Shown: positions 9,180 to 18,649, counted from the first letter of the stretch. The stretch is DNA of 64,000 bases from CAXBGS01 sp963975425 (GCA_963975425.1 CAXBGS010000002.1:372001-436000), one strand, 5' to 3'. A program made the numbers and translations. The notes: a model not told the origin generated them from the letters alone.

Positions 9180-10187
9180 TCATTCGTTTTGAATGACTTC
9201 GCGTCCGGCTCGTGTTCCCATCGCGTGCCAGATCTCTAGGTCGATCGAGTCGTTGATGGCGGACACGCTGCCGTCCAACTTCGCGGCTTCGACCAATCCA
9301 ACATGGTAACTGCGCGAGGTGATGATCGCGTAGGTCGGATTTCCCATGCTGCCGTCTTTGCCTTCCTGCCATGAACTGAAGTCGGTTTGTTCGTACATTC
9401 GTCCGCCGTTGGTGAACTGAACTTTGCTGTTGGGCGGCATCGTGACGGTGAATCCCGTGTGATGGACTCGTCCGTCAGGCCACTCGGTATGACCGGTGTC
9501 TTTGAACTGGACACCGCTAGCGACGATGGTTTCGGCATCCAACTGGGTTTCGGGCATCGCGGTCGATGGCGGGCCGCCGTTGCGCTGATAGGCCGTCCAC
9601 GCTTTCACCTCACCGGTCAGCAGCGTGTGGCTGGTCCCATCAAGACAATCTCGAAAACTGAGAAAGCGATTCGGAAAGAACATTCCGTCGCCACCGGTTT
9701 CAGAAGCCGGATCGAATACGAACCAGCGTCCGAAATTGAAGCCATAGCAGGTCGGGTATAGCGATGGACGGTCGTCATCGAACGTACGCACTTGTCCACC
9801 GCCCGGGTCGCTGGGACAGGCATAGACGGGAATCTTCAACCCATCAATTGCGTCTTGTCCGTCCCAGGCAATGGAAAGGTCCACCTTTTCGAACACGTTG
9901 CCCTGTTCAAGGAATGGCAGGATGCGACCATGGACACCCCACGAACCGTTGTTGCCGGTTGTGCTGACGCTTAGATCGACCACCGCGGACGGTGGAAAGC
10001 ACTTGAACGCACTCTGGTAGTTGTGACACGCCAACGCAATCTGTTTCAGATTATTGCTGCACTGCATCCGTCGCGCCGCCTCACGTGCCGCTTGCACAGC
10101 GGGTAGCAACAGGCCGACGAGGATGCCGATAATCGCAACAACGACCAACAGTTCGACCAGGGTGAATGCGAAACGTCTAGCGTGCAT
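9180..10187 (-). CDS. DUF1559 pseudopilin-like protein
   Basis: 335 residues beginning MHARRFAFTLVELLVVVAI, a type IV pilin-like prepilin motif (cleavage before FTLVELL) with its hydrophobic helix. The lineage-typical AVQAAREAARRMQCSNNLKQ block and the large C-terminal DUF1559 domain follow. ATG 10187 has AAGGAA 4-5 bases upstream, so the longer TTG-started frame at 10235 is rejected. DUF1559 proteins are abundant in planctomycetes; they are thought to be processed and assembled like minor pseudopilins of a type II-like system, but their role is unknown. It stands alone and converges with the TPR gene, with stops 5 bases apart. Confidence 0.92.
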   Translation of the reverse strand: MHARRFAFTLVELLVVVAIIGILVGLLLPAVQAAREAARRMQCSNNLKQIALACHNYQSAFKCFPPSAVVDLSVSTTGNNGSWGVHGRILPFLEQGNVFEKVDLSIAWDGQDAIDGLKIPVYACPSDPGGGQVRTFDDDRPSLYPTCYGFNFGRWFVFDPASETGGDGMFFPNRFLSFRDCLDGTSHTLLTGEVKAWTAYQRNGGPPSTAMPETQLDAETIVASGVQFKDTGHTEWPDGRVHHTGFTVTMPPNSKVQFTNGGRMYEQTDFSSWQEGKDGSMGNPTYAIITSRSYHVGLVEAAKLDGSVSAINDSIDLEIWHAMGTRAGREVIQNE

Positions 10188-10436
10188 GAAGTTCCTTCTT
10201 GATGGGGCAGCTTTTCCACGATTGCGACAACGCAACCGAAGAGTCGCTGCGACGTACCGGCAGCCAAACGCGACCGCGCCAAGGTCCGCCTGTTAAGCAG
10301 ACGTTGTGCCAAGGCGGGTGCATTGCAGAAACACGCCGATTTGCAACGCCACCACAGGGTGAGGATCCGTTTGGCGGCGGCGCTTTCGCCAACAGAGGCG
10401 GATTTTCCGTCGCGACGAATCACCTAGAATGAATCC

Positions 10437-11783
10437 GTGAACACCGACACTCCTTTCCGATCGCTCCGATTTCGACTGCTCGCGCCGATGATTGCCACCG
10501 CACTGCTTGCGGCTGTGATCGTTGCCTTGGCGTCTTATTGGCTGGGCGCACGCTGGGCAACGGACGAACTGGAGAGTCGATTTCGAGGCATCAAATCCGC
10601 GCTGTCGGATTCAAGTTTTCCGCTCAACGCGATGGTGCTGGATTCACTTGCCGAACTGACCCAGACCGAACTGATCGGCATCGACGACACAGGAAACATC
10701 ACGCATGGAACGGTATCGATATCCGCGTCGGCACTTTCCCAGTCCGGTGATTTTATTTCGTCCGATTCGCACCGCTATCGTGTGCACCGCTTTGTGATGG
10801 AAAAACAGTCCAGGCGACCAGATCGTGTCGTTTCGATTGCGGTCTTGTTTGATCAACAGACCATCAACGCAACCCGCCAGCGCGCGGCGCTATTGCCACT
10901 GTTGACCGGACTGTCGACGATTCTGGCGATCACGACCATCAGCCTGGTCGTTACATCTCGGTTGTCACGAAGAATCGGTAAGTTGCGACAAGGTGTCGAA
11001 AGTGTTGCCCAAGGTGACTTTCAACGTTCGGTCTCGGACGATGTACGTGACGAAATCGGATTGCTGGGCGGTGCCGTCGATCGCATGGCAATGCAACTCG
11101 ATCAACTGTGGAAAGGGATCAACCGTCAACAAAGCGAAAAAGTGATCCATCAAATTGCCGGAGGGATGGCTCATCAACTGCGCAACAGTTTGACGGGTGC
11201 TCGGATGGCGGTTGAACTGCATGCCGACCAATGTCCGACGGCTGACGATGAGGGTATCCGCGTCGCCATCGATCAAATCGAAATCGCCGAGGACTATGTT
11301 CGGCGGTTGTTACTGGTCGCCTCGGGTCGCCAAGACCAGGATCGACCGAGCAACTTGCAGACTTGTTTTGATGACGTCCGAAAGAGCATTTCGCCGGTTG
11401 CTAAGCACCGAAAAATCGATATCAGCTGGCAGTGCGATGACGGGATCGGCGACCGGCAAGTCACGGACGGCCCGACCTGGGTTGCCGCCGTTTCGAATCT
11501 GATCCATAACGCGATGCAAGAAGGCGAACATGTGGAGGTCTCGTTGACGCAGGCCGCCCCCGACCTGGTACGGGTGAGCGTGTCCGATGACGGACCGGGT
11601 GTGCCGGACGCCATTGCTGATGAACTATTCGAACCATTCGTAACATCAAAGCCTGAGGGGATGGGGCTGGGCTTGGCCGTCGTGCGACGCGCTGCCGAAC
11701 GGCTTGGCGGACAAATTTCGTGGCACCGCGATCCGTCGCGAACCGTTTTTGAATTCGATGCTTTGACACGAGAAACCTCATGA
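10437..11783 (+). CDS. Membrane sensor histidine kinase (HAMP-containing)
   Basis: 448 residues. It has a transmembrane helix at about 14-34, a short periplasmic sensor region of about 115 residues and a second helix at about 152-175. A HAMP linker follows, then a dimerisation/phosphoacceptor domain with the H box AHQLRNSLTG (His 246). The ATPase domain shows LIHNAMQEG (N box), SDDGPGVPD (G1) and GMGLGLAVVRR (G2). It should autophosphorylate on His 246 and pass phosphate to the regulator encoded immediately downstream (ATGA overlap). The start is GTG 10437; an ATG 7 bases upstream runs into a stop at once. The N-Q-L-R-N-type H box is of the NtrB/AtoS sort, consistent with the sigma-54 regulator next door. 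Its signal is unknown. Confidence 0.93.
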   Translation: MNTDTPFRSLRFRLLAPMIATALLAAVIVALASYWLGARWATDELESRFRGIKSALSDSSFPLNAMVLDSLAELTQTELIGIDDTGNITHGTVSISASALSQSGDFISSDSHRYRVHRFVMEKQSRRPDRVVSIAVLFDQQTINATRQRAALLPLLTGLSTILAITTISLVVTSRLSRRIGKLRQGVESVAQGDFQRSVSDDVRDEIGLLGGAVDRMAMQLDQLWKGINRQQSEKVIHQIAGGMAHQLRNSLTGARMAVELHADQCPTADDEGIRVAIDQIEIAEDYVRRLLLVASGRQDQDRPSNLQTCFDDVRKSISPVAKHRKIDISWQCDDGIGDRQVTDGPTWVAAVSNLIHNAMQEGEHVEVSLTQAAPDLVRVSVSDDGPGVPDAIADELFEPFVTSKPEGMGLGLAVVRRAAERLGGQISWHRDPSRTVFEFDALTRETS

Positions 11784-13195
11784 CGAGCCAATCCACCGTT
11801 CTGGTCGTCGACGACGAACCGTCCATTTGCTGGGCGCTCGAGCGGATGCTTGTGGGCGAAGGACACGACGTCATCACGGCATCCTCGGCCGAGGAAGGTT
11901 TGCAATTGGCCGAAGCCAACGATCCGGCCATGGTGATCCTGGATGTCCGGCTGCCGCAGCAAGACGGAATCACGGCGTTGCCAAAATTTTTAAAAGCGAC
12001 GAACAACGCGCCGGTGATCATCATCACCGCGTTCGGCGACCTGGAAACCGCGGTCGCCGCCGTCAAGAATGGCGCGACTGATTACTTGACCAAACCATTC
12101 AAGCTGGAGGACGCGCTGCGGACCTGCCGCACAACGCTGAAGAAATCGGCCCGTTCGTCCCCGCCAACGGCAACGCAGCCGATGACGACCGACAATTCAG
12201 TCTTGATCGGATCGTCGCCCGCGATGCAACAAGTGTTTCGCCAAATCGCGTTGGTTGCCGACAGTGATCTGTCGGTGCTAATCACGGGCGAAACGGGCAG
12301 CGGAAAAGAGTTGGTGGCCGCCGCAATCCATCGACACAGCCGTCGTGCCGACGAACCCTACATCGCAATCGCACCGGTCGCGTTGAACCCCGACTTGATC
12401 GAGAGTGAACTATTCGGACACCTCAAAGGCGCGTTCACTGGCGCGACCGAAGACAAGGCAGGTTTGTTCGAACGCGCCGAAGGCGGCACCGTCCTGCTCG
12501 ACGAAATCGGCGACCTGCCGCTGGGAACTCAGGTCAAGCTGCTGCGTGTGCTCGAACAAGGGCAATACAGCCGTGTCGGTGACATTCGATCGCGCACGGC
12601 CGATGTGCGCGTCTTGGCGGCAACGAATGCGGAACTGCACGATTCGGTCGCCAGCGGCGCGTTCCGCGAAGATTTATTCCATCGCCTGACTGGCGTGCAA
12701 ATTCATCTGCCACCGCTTCGCGACAGGTCAGAAGACATCGAACCTCTGTGTCGACATTTTCTCGCCGCAATGAACTACGCAAACACAGAATCGGCCATCG
12801 ACGATGGCCTGTTGGCCGCGCTGCGAGAACGCCCTTGGCACGGAAACATTCGCGAACTCAAGAACGCCGTGCGGCACGCGGCTGTCGTCGCCCGGGGTCG
12901 GCCGCTGGCGATTGACGACTTTCCGCCGCCCAAGCCGGGCCGCGAACCGGAATCCGATTCGCCCCGAGTCGCGCTGGATGAATCGGTTCGCAATTGGGCG
13001 ACCGAAACGATCAACCGTGACTCCGGTGCAAGCGGATCACTCTATGAAAAATTTCTCGCCGCCGGTGAACCGAGTCTTTTTCGTGTCGTCCTGGAACACA
13101 CCGGCGGCAACCGAGCCAAAGCGGCTGAACTGCTGGGAATGCACCGAGGAACTCTCCGCGACCGGCTCCGCAATTATGGACTCAACGACGAGTAA
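11780..13195 (+). CDS. NtrC-family sigma-54 dependent response regulator
   Basis: 471 residues with all three NtrC-type domains. The receiver runs from about 5-115, with acidic pair DDE at 11-13, phosphoacceptor Asp 55 in MVILDVRLP, and Lys 105. The AAA+ domain has Walker A GETGSGKE at 170-177, the sigma-54 contact loop GAFTGA at 216-221 and Walker B LLDEIGD near 239-244. A Fis-type helix-turn-helix lies at the C-terminus (NRAKAAELLGMHRGTLRDRL). It should activate sigma-54 promoters when phosphorylated by the kinase whose gene overlaps it by 4 bases. One strong sigma-54-type site is seen in the window, ahead of the ferritin-like gene at 24556; a link is speculation. Confidence 0.95.
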   Translation: MTSQSTVLVVDDEPSICWALERMLVGEGHDVITASSAEEGLQLAEANDPAMVILDVRLPQQDGITALPKFLKATNNAPVIIITAFGDLETAVAAVKNGATDYLTKPFKLEDALRTCRTTLKKSARSSPPTATQPMTTDNSVLIGSSPAMQQVFRQIALVADSDLSVLITGETGSGKELVAAAIHRHSRRADEPYIAIAPVALNPDLIESELFGHLKGAFTGATEDKAGLFERAEGGTVLLDEIGDLPLGTQVKLLRVLEQGQYSRVGDIRSRTADVRVLAATNAELHDSVASGAFREDLFHRLTGVQIHLPPLRDRSEDIEPLCRHFLAAMNYANTESAIDDGLLAALRERPWHGNIRELKNAVRHAAVVARGRPLAIDDFPPPKPGREPESDSPRVALDESVRNWATETINRDSGASGSLYEKFLAAGEPSLFRVVLEHTGGNRAKAAELLGMHRGTLRDRLRNYGLNDE

Positions 13196-13953
13196 AGACC
13201 GCTGGGTGTCATCAACGGTTTCGTCGCGGGCGCATCATAGCGGACGAGGTACCAACCGTTTCCAAGCGGCAAATGCGACGAGAGTCGGTAATGATCGTTC
13301 AGTCCGCCGGTAAACGAAGCGGGTTGGCTGTGCGGCGGATGCCACTCGGCCCAGTCACCTCCCTCGATCCCGCTAAGTTGAAATCGCAAAGCGCCGCGTT
13401 CGCTGCGTTCAATTGCGCTGATCGATGTTCCGTGATCGAAAACCGATGGTGGCGTCAGCAGGACCAACACCGATGGGCGACCGAAAGGATATGCCATGAA
13501 CGGACCGATCGGCTCGATCATTCCGTCTCGTCTCGGCCAGTCCGCCCTCAGCGGCGATGCGATCGATTCAAATTCGTCGAGGCACAGGAACACGCGAGCA
13601 CGCTTTCCCTGCCACGCGATCGACGGGAACTGCAGCACTAAACCGCACCACAAGGCGCTCAGCGTCATCAAGACAATCAATGCCTTCAGGCTGCGGAAAT
13701 CCGATGACGATCCAAATAATCCATACGTCAAACGCAGTCCGGTCAAGGCGCACATTGCGAGTACAAACACACCGGCCACGCATCGCCAAATCCCAAACTT
13801 ATCGATCCACGACGAATAGAACCATTGTGAGTCGGAAATCGGAAATGGGCCCAGGATCGCTATCGACCTGGGATCCAAGAAGGTCCAAATCGCCGTTCCG
13901 ACGAGCAAAACGATTTGGACGAACCAGAAAAATCGTGGCGACGACATCTTCAT
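13174..13953 (-). CDS. Membrane protein of unknown function
   Basis: 260 residues (259 from ATG 13953), no family recognised. Three hydrophobic helices are visible: about 8-26, 55-75 (RCVAGVFVLAMCALTGL) and 88-106 (ALIVLMTLSALWCGLVL). A soluble C-terminal domain of about 150 residues follows, with no obvious catalytic motif. ATG 13953 overlaps the stop of the upstream gene as TGATG, so translation is coupled and the two products may work together. The 3' end overlaps the end of the convergent response-regulator gene by 22 bases. Confidence 0.8.
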   Translation of the reverse strand: MKMSSPRFFWFVQIVLLVGTAIWTFLDPRSIAILGPFPISDSQWFYSSWIDKFGIWRCVAGVFVLAMCALTGLRLTYGLFGSSSDFRSLKALIVLMTLSALWCGLVLQFPSIAWQGKRARVFLCLDEFESIASPLRADWPRRDGMIEPIGPFMAYPFGRPSVLVLLTPPSVFDHGTSISAIERSERGALRFQLSGIEGGDWAEWHPPHSQPASFTGGLNDHYRLSSHLPLGNGWYLVRYDAPATKPLMTPSGLYSSLSP

Positions 13954-15143
13954 CACTGCGATGCGCTGGCCGCTGATGCTGGGGCGGCATTTGTCGCCAC
14001 ATTTTTTGATGCACTGTAAGAGAGCGCCATCAATGCAAACGATGTCGCCAGGTTCTTGTCATTTTCGAACCAACGTTGATTGTCGTTGCTCCAGGAACCA
14101 TCCGCATTCTGACGTGACGCCAATTCCTTGATCAGATCAGATCGCCAGTCGTGTTTGCGTCCGTCAGCATCCTGCAATTGGTCAATACCGGCTGTCGATA
14201 GAGCCGCAGCGAACGTGTGGTAGTAGTAGTACAACCCAGCTGAACCCATGCCAGGATTACTTTTCACGTCGTAGTGATCGGTGATCCACTGCAGCGCCGC
14301 TTTTACGCGTGGGTCGGACTTGGTCAACCCGGCAAAGATCATGCTCTTTAAACCCGCATAGCCCATCGATCCGTAGCTGCGCAAGCCACCATTGGGCGTG
14401 TACCGTTCGTCCGATGTGCTGGGATCAATCTTGGTGGTCGGGATTTCGTAATAGAATCCACCGTCATCGACTTTGTCAGCGAAAGCGGTGTCGTTGTATT
14501 TGGCATCTAAGTTTTGGCACCGCGAGACAAATTTCAGCGCCGCCTGAATCGCTGGATCTTCGGGGCCCGATTCGGTCGCGCGTAACGCTTCGATGAACCA
14601 CGACGTATTCGATAAATCCGGGCGACCATCGCCGCCGTATCCCACACCGCCATACCAGGGATCTTGGGGATCACGTTTTGCGGCACCGAATTGCAAGCCG
14701 GTGACGAACACTTTCGCTTTCTTCAGGACGTCATTGTATTTGCCGTTCTGATTCGCCAAGGAAAACGCGACCATCGCGACGCATGTCTCATAGTTCCTCA
14801 AGCGTCCGTTGCCATAGATGCCGCCGTCCGGTTTGATGAAGGTTTCCAGCGCCTTCAACGTCTCGGCGACCATCGGATCGTTGGCCGAACGGCCATTACG
14901 CAGAGCGGATGTCAACGCTAGAGCCGTGACTCCTGGGCCGACGCGTTCGGAGAATGTTCCCGAATCGGACTGGCCTTCGTTGGCCAAGTATTCAAGTCCT
15001 TTCGCCACGACCTGTTGCCGCAGCGTTTCGGTTTGGGGTGCGACCGTGGTTTCCTGCGATTGAACTTGGCTTGCGACCATTGCCATCGCAATCGCGAGGA
15101 CAAATACCCGCCGTCCATGTCGAAATTTCCGCCGATGGGCCAT
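13953..15143 (-). CDS. Secreted prenyltransferase/squalene-cyclase-fold repeat protein
   Basis: 396 residues from ATG 15143, which has AGGAG 10 bases upstream and opens a signal peptide (MAHRRKFRHG to about VQSQ, residue 30). The body is an alpha/alpha-barrel of repeats like those in terpene cyclases and prenyltransferase beta subunits, recognisable from QNADGSW, DGGFYYE and GGIYGNG. The acidic DxDD protonation motif of squalene-hopene cyclases is not evident, and an exported protein is unlikely to be a hopanoid enzyme. A glycan- or peptide-binding role is more likely, as proposed for many planctomycete relatives. Its stop overlaps the start of the downstream membrane protein. Confidence 0.85.
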   Translation of the reverse strand: MAHRRKFRHGRRVFVLAIAMAMVASQVQSQETTVAPQTETLRQQVVAKGLEYLANEGQSDSGTFSERVGPGVTALALTSALRNGRSANDPMVAETLKALETFIKPDGGIYGNGRLRNYETCVAMVAFSLANQNGKYNDVLKKAKVFVTGLQFGAAKRDPQDPWYGGVGYGGDGRPDLSNTSWFIEALRATESGPEDPAIQAALKFVSRCQNLDAKYNDTAFADKVDDGGFYYEIPTTKIDPSTSDERYTPNGGLRSYGSMGYAGLKSMIFAGLTKSDPRVKAALQWITDHYDVKSNPGMGSAGLYYYYHTFAAALSTAGIDQLQDADGRKHDWRSDLIKELASRQNADGSWSNDNQRWFENDKNLATSFALMALSYSASKNVATNAAPASAASASQ

Positions 15144-15216
15144 AGGGCCTGTCTCCTGATGCTCGTGTTTTAGGGGTAATTTGCAACTCAGCTGTGCATC
15201 ACCCCGGCAACGCAAT

Positions 15217-15330
15217 CGGCATACCGAATCGCAGTCGGCACACCGGATCGCGGCATCAAACCGGATCGCGGCACCAATCGGATTGCGGCATCAAACCGGA
15301 TCGCGGCATCAATCGGAGCATCGAAACGGA
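15217..15330. repeat. Degenerate tandem repeat, 17-18 bp unit
   Basis: About six direct copies of a unit resembling GGCATCAAACCGGATCGC, diverged at one to four positions, fill the gap between the kelch gene stop and the terpene-cyclase-fold gene. The plus-strand frame across it is an artefact of the repeat. It is too short-spaced for CRISPR, having no spacers. Confidence 0.85.
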
Positions 15331-15345
15331 TACACGCGTTTCGCG

Positions 15346-17043
15346 CTACGGTTTTGGTAAGCGGATGGTTTCGATCTGTGTGAACTTGCCAATTTCCATA
15401 TTCGCACCGCCGATCACCACCAATTCGTGATCGCTGATCGGCAACATGCGGTGAAAGAATCGCGCCGGATCAATCTTGGCAACGGTCGACCAGCCGCTGG
15501 CATCGCTGTTGAGTTGATGCACAAATCCGTCCATGGTGCTGACATACAGATGGCCTCCACAAGCGAATGATGAGGAACCGAATCCGGACATCCCGCTGCC
15601 GGGAACCGAAGGCCCTTCGCTCCAAGCGTCCTTTGCCGGATCGTAAACGTCAACGCGAGTCGTGGGGCCCCCTTTTTCCTGCATACCACCGACCACAAAG
15701 AGCTTTCCGTTATGTGCGGCAACGCTAATGGCACGACGCTGGAACGGCGGCGTTGCCACGGGTTCCCATTTCGCCGAATCGTCAGCGAGGTCCAACGACC
15801 AAGCCGTGGTGTGCCACTGACTGTTGTCGCTCTTACCGTCAAGTTGCCAACCGCCAAAGACGTACAGCGTGTCATCGAGGACGGCCGCATCCAACGATGA
15901 TCGAGGTTCGGGCAAGGACGGCATTTCGGTCCATTGATCGGTCGCCGGATCAAAGCGAACCACCGATGACTGCGAAACCAATTGGTGTTCTTCGCCAAGT
16001 TCATTGACCGCCGTGAACCCGCCGATGCGAATGACATGCTGGCCGTGTGCAACCAGTGCCAAACCCTGCAACGTCGGACCGCCAGGTCGCTCTTGCCACT
16101 TTGCCGCTTTGCCGGCACCAAGATCGAGGGACCACAGTCGATCGGATTGCTCTGCTTTGGAATAGGAATGCGCGTCGCCGGTGTGGCCGCCGTACACGTA
16201 CAACGTCTTGCCGGCGATCGCGGCACCGAAACTGGTGAGTTCTTCCGGCAGGTCGGCCAGCCCCGAGGGGACGACGGACGCGCCACTGTTGGGATCAAGG
16301 CCGGCGTTCTGATCCGTTTTCATTTTTTTCTTCTTCGTCTTGCCGGCTTTAAAGAACGTCGCCGTTAAGAAATCAGAGGTGCTTTGATAAGCCTCTCCAT
16401 TGAGCTCTCCTTGGGCGTTGCCGTCGGTGACACTGACCAACACGGCGTTCAATCCCGTTTCCACGTCTTTAGCGTCGAATGTCACCAAGCCTGTCGCATC
16501 GGTCTTCAACGCGGCTTCTTCATGTCCATCTTCGCAGAACAGTTTAACGTCAATACCTTGCAATGGCTCTCCGTTTTGCAAGACCGTCACAATCACACCA
16601 CCGGCCGGTGATGGCGAGATGATGGTCTGAAGCGGCGCGTCGCTGCGAGCAGATGTCGGCCACGACGTTGAATCTTGCTGTGGCAGGTGCTCAACGTGGT
16701 AAGTCAACTTCGTCCCGTGGTAAAGTCCGTAGGTGACCGTCCCAAAAACTTCCTGGCCCGCATCAATGCCCGAGGTGCTTTGCATGCCGACGAAGCTGTC
16801 CGAATCAACCGAACGAGTTTTGAGTGCGGACTTGGACTCGCCCTGTTGCAGTTCGATGGCTGCGACGTTCTTGGGCATATGATAAGTGCGATCGTCGGGC
16901 GATTCGCCGAACCATAGAATCGCATGTCCCTGATCATCGCTAGCGAGCCAAGGCATGTGCGCTTGAACCGACGTCGCGGTCAAAATCCCCAGCGCAACCA
17001 GGGTTCGGATACCGCGTTGCAAAAGTGTATGAGCTTGAGTCAT
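15346..17043 (-). CDS. DUF4198-like domain fused to a kelch beta-propeller, exported
   Basis: 565 residues from ATG 17043, with AGGAA upstream and a signal peptide (MTQAHTLLQR to VQA, residue 28). The mature protein begins with His and AHMPWL. It continues as an all-beta region resembling DUF4198, a family of periplasmic proteins linked to metal uptake (about residues 29-140). An Ig-like or carboxypeptidase-regulatory-like domain follows (about 145-225), then a Lys-rich linker (KTKKKK) and a kelch propeller of about five to six blades (about 260-565; LYVYGGHTG, LYVFGGWQL, LFVVGGMQEKGG). DUF4198 assignment rests on pattern only. It ends a same-strand run with the lipoprotein 36 bases upstream and is near iron genes, so metal handling at the surface is a plausible but unproven job. 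Confidence 0.82.
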   Translation of the reverse strand: MTQAHTLLQRGIRTLVALGILTATSVQAHMPWLASDDQGHAILWFGESPDDRTYHMPKNVAAIELQQGESKSALKTRSVDSDSFVGMQSTSGIDAGQEVFGTVTYGLYHGTKLTYHVEHLPQQDSTSWPTSARSDAPLQTIISPSPAGGVIVTVLQNGEPLQGIDVKLFCEDGHEEAALKTDATGLVTFDAKDVETGLNAVLVSVTDGNAQGELNGEAYQSTSDFLTATFFKAGKTKKKKMKTDQNAGLDPNSGASVVPSGLADLPEELTSFGAAIAGKTLYVYGGHTGDAHSYSKAEQSDRLWSLDLGAGKAAKWQERPGGPTLQGLALVAHGQHVIRIGGFTAVNELGEEHQLVSQSSVVRFDPATDQWTEMPSLPEPRSSLDAAVLDDTLYVFGGWQLDGKSDNSQWHTTAWSLDLADDSAKWEPVATPPFQRRAISVAAHNGKLFVVGGMQEKGGPTTRVDVYDPAKDAWSEGPSVPGSGMSGFGSSSFACGGHLYVSTMDGFVHQLNSDASGWSTVAKIDPARFFHRMLPISDHELVVIGGANMEIGKFTQIETIRLPKP

Positions 17044-17079
17044 GGTTTGTTCCTGTATTTTCAGTAGCAGTGTCATGTA

Positions 17080-17526
17080 TTACTTAAGGAACTCGATTTC
17101 GAATTCCAGTGAATTTTCCTGTTCTGCAACCAGCTTGCAGGTCTGTTTGCTGTTTGCGTCGTAATCGGGATCGATGACCGCATCGTCCGGCGGCAGATTA
17201 CCGGCATGCTCTGCGGGGATCGCCTTTCGCAATTCGATCGGGATCATTTCGAATCTCGCGCGGTACGATCCGCCATGCAGGCCGGCATCCGATTCGACTC
17301 GAAACTTTCCATCCAGAACCGGCGCCGATGCATTCGGTCCCGTTGTTCCCGGCAACGGCTCCAGCGTCACAACGGCACCGGACAATGGCTTGCCCTCGCA
17401 GGTGACGGTACCCGACACCGTGAGACCGGCTGCGACGTCGCCGCCACAACCCGTGGCCGTGACGACCGCCAAACCGATCAGACCGTAAAGCCCGATCGAG
17501 CCGTAAAGTGCTGCGTGTCCACTCAC
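17080..17526 (-). CDS. Small carboxypeptidase-regulatory-like lipoprotein
   Basis: 148 residues starting at GTG 17526, whose GTGA overlaps the stop of the upstream DUF1559 gene by 4 bases. A GTG one codon earlier is the only alternative. A hydrophobic helix leads to a lipobox-like VVTATGC, so the protein is probably a lipoprotein. The remainder is one beta-sandwich domain (VSGTVTCEGKPLSGAVVTL, then GKFRVESDAG), matching the carboxypeptidase regulatory-like fold. Such lipoproteins follow DUF1559 genes again and again in planctomycetes and are believed to be envelope partners; the precise role is unknown. Confidence 0.88.
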   Translation of the reverse strand: MSGHAALYGSIGLYGLIGLAVVTATGCGGDVAAGLTVSGTVTCEGKPLSGAVVTLEPLPGTTGPNASAPVLDGKFRVESDAGLHGGSYRARFEMIPIELRKAIPAEHAGNLPPDDAVIDPDYDANSKQTCKLVAEQENSLEFEIEFLK

Positions 17527-18530
17527 CACGGATCCTTTTCAATCACGGTGCCATCATTGCGAGCGGCCAGCTGGCGAAGAATCACCGCGTCGACCGACTC
17601 GGTCAAGAATCGAACGCTGCCATCGGACAGCACAAACTGGACGCCGCCGCTGTGTGGACCTCGGAATGATTCATAAGACGGAATGTCAAACAAGCCAATC
17701 TTGTTCGCGTTGAATTTGCCGAACACCGATGCCGTGCTGCTGTACGGATAGCTGTCGGCCCAACGACCGAAACTCTCACCCGCAGCTCCTGGAAACGGAA
17801 ACGGCAGCGCCGATGCGTCGCGCACCTGAACGCCATATTCACCCGCCAGCAGCGTATGGCTGGCGCCATCGGCACCGGCAATGTCATCGATACCGATCCA
17901 CGATTGCCAAGACTGCGCGTCGGGGATGCCTGCCATCACTCGTTCGCTGCGGAAGACATTCATGGCATCGACAAACGCACCATCGTGCATCTGATTGCGA
18001 TACTTCTTGGTGCCCGTTGATACCGCGTAACTGGAATAGCCGTTCGGCTGAGTCCCACCGTCAGGCAGCGACATCGATGGACACCGATGCACCGCAGGCG
18101 TTTTCTTTGCGGGTTCGACGTTTTCAGGCGCTGATGCGTTTTCGTTGAAATCGAACTCGCCATAAAGACTGGCTTGCTCGTGGAACGGCAACACCGAAAT
18201 CCACGGCGTCAATCCGGCTCGATTGACGATCTGTCCATTGACGGTTCCATCCATGATTCCCAGAGCCGTCGGCGGCAAGCGGCGATGCACGTCGTTGTAC
18301 ATGTGCATGGCCAGCCCCAACTGCTTTAGATTGTTGCTACACGACATGCGCCGCGCGGCCTCACGTGCGGCTTGCACACCGGGCAACAGTAACGCGATTA
18401 AAATGCCGATGATCGCGATTACGACCAACAATTCAATCAGCGTAAAGGCGCTCCTGAGGCAGTTGCTTCGACTTCTTTGACCGGATGCAGCCGAATCCGA
18501 GGCGATGCACGCACTGGTTGATTCAAGCAT
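17523..18530 (-). CDS. DUF1559 pseudopilin-like protein
   Basis: 335 residues with prepilin-type N-terminus FTLIELLVVIAIIGILIALLLP near residues 29-50, then AREAARRMSCSNNLKQLGLA and the DUF1559 domain ending with VQFVLSDGSVRFL. The stretch before the pilin motif is about 28 residues, longer than in the copy at 9180, but ATG 18530 has AAGGAA 7 bases upstream and is the best start. It overlaps the lipoprotein gene (GTGA) and lies 119 bases after the PEP-CTERM gene on the same strand, which suggests a four-gene transcript through the kelch gene. Function of the family is unknown; pilin-like processing is expected. Confidence 0.92.
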   Translation of the reverse strand: MLESTSACIASDSAASGQRSRSNCLRSAFTLIELLVVIAIIGILIALLLPGVQAAREAARRMSCSNNLKQLGLAMHMYNDVHRRLPPTALGIMDGTVNGQIVNRAGLTPWISVLPFHEQASLYGEFDFNENASAPENVEPAKKTPAVHRCPSMSLPDGGTQPNGYSSYAVSTGTKKYRNQMHDGAFVDAMNVFRSERVMAGIPDAQSWQSWIGIDDIAGADGASHTLLAGEYGVQVRDASALPFPFPGAAGESFGRWADSYPYSSTASVFGKFNANKIGLFDIPSYESFRGPHSGGVQFVLSDGSVRFLTESVDAVILRQLAARNDGTVIEKDPW

Positions 18531-18649
18531 AAGATCATTCCTTCGTACTTGTGGATGCAGTCACCCGAACCGCGCATGGCTCGGATGACAGTGAACCAAT
18601 AGGCGCCGGCTCGGCTGGGCGAACCGGCGCGAAGATTTACCGCTGCGAG

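Noticed and set aside
12836..12852. Second sigma-54-like site (TGGCACGGAAACATTC)
   Set aside because: It lies inside the response-regulator gene and lacks the TTGC element.
15194..15430. Small plus-strand frame with His/Arg repeats
   Set aside because: It translates the degenerate 17-18 bp repeat and the end of the kelch gene antisense.
15728..15745. Another TGGCACG sequence considered as a sigma-54 site
   Set aside because: The -12 GC is missing at the right spacing, and it is inside a coding region.
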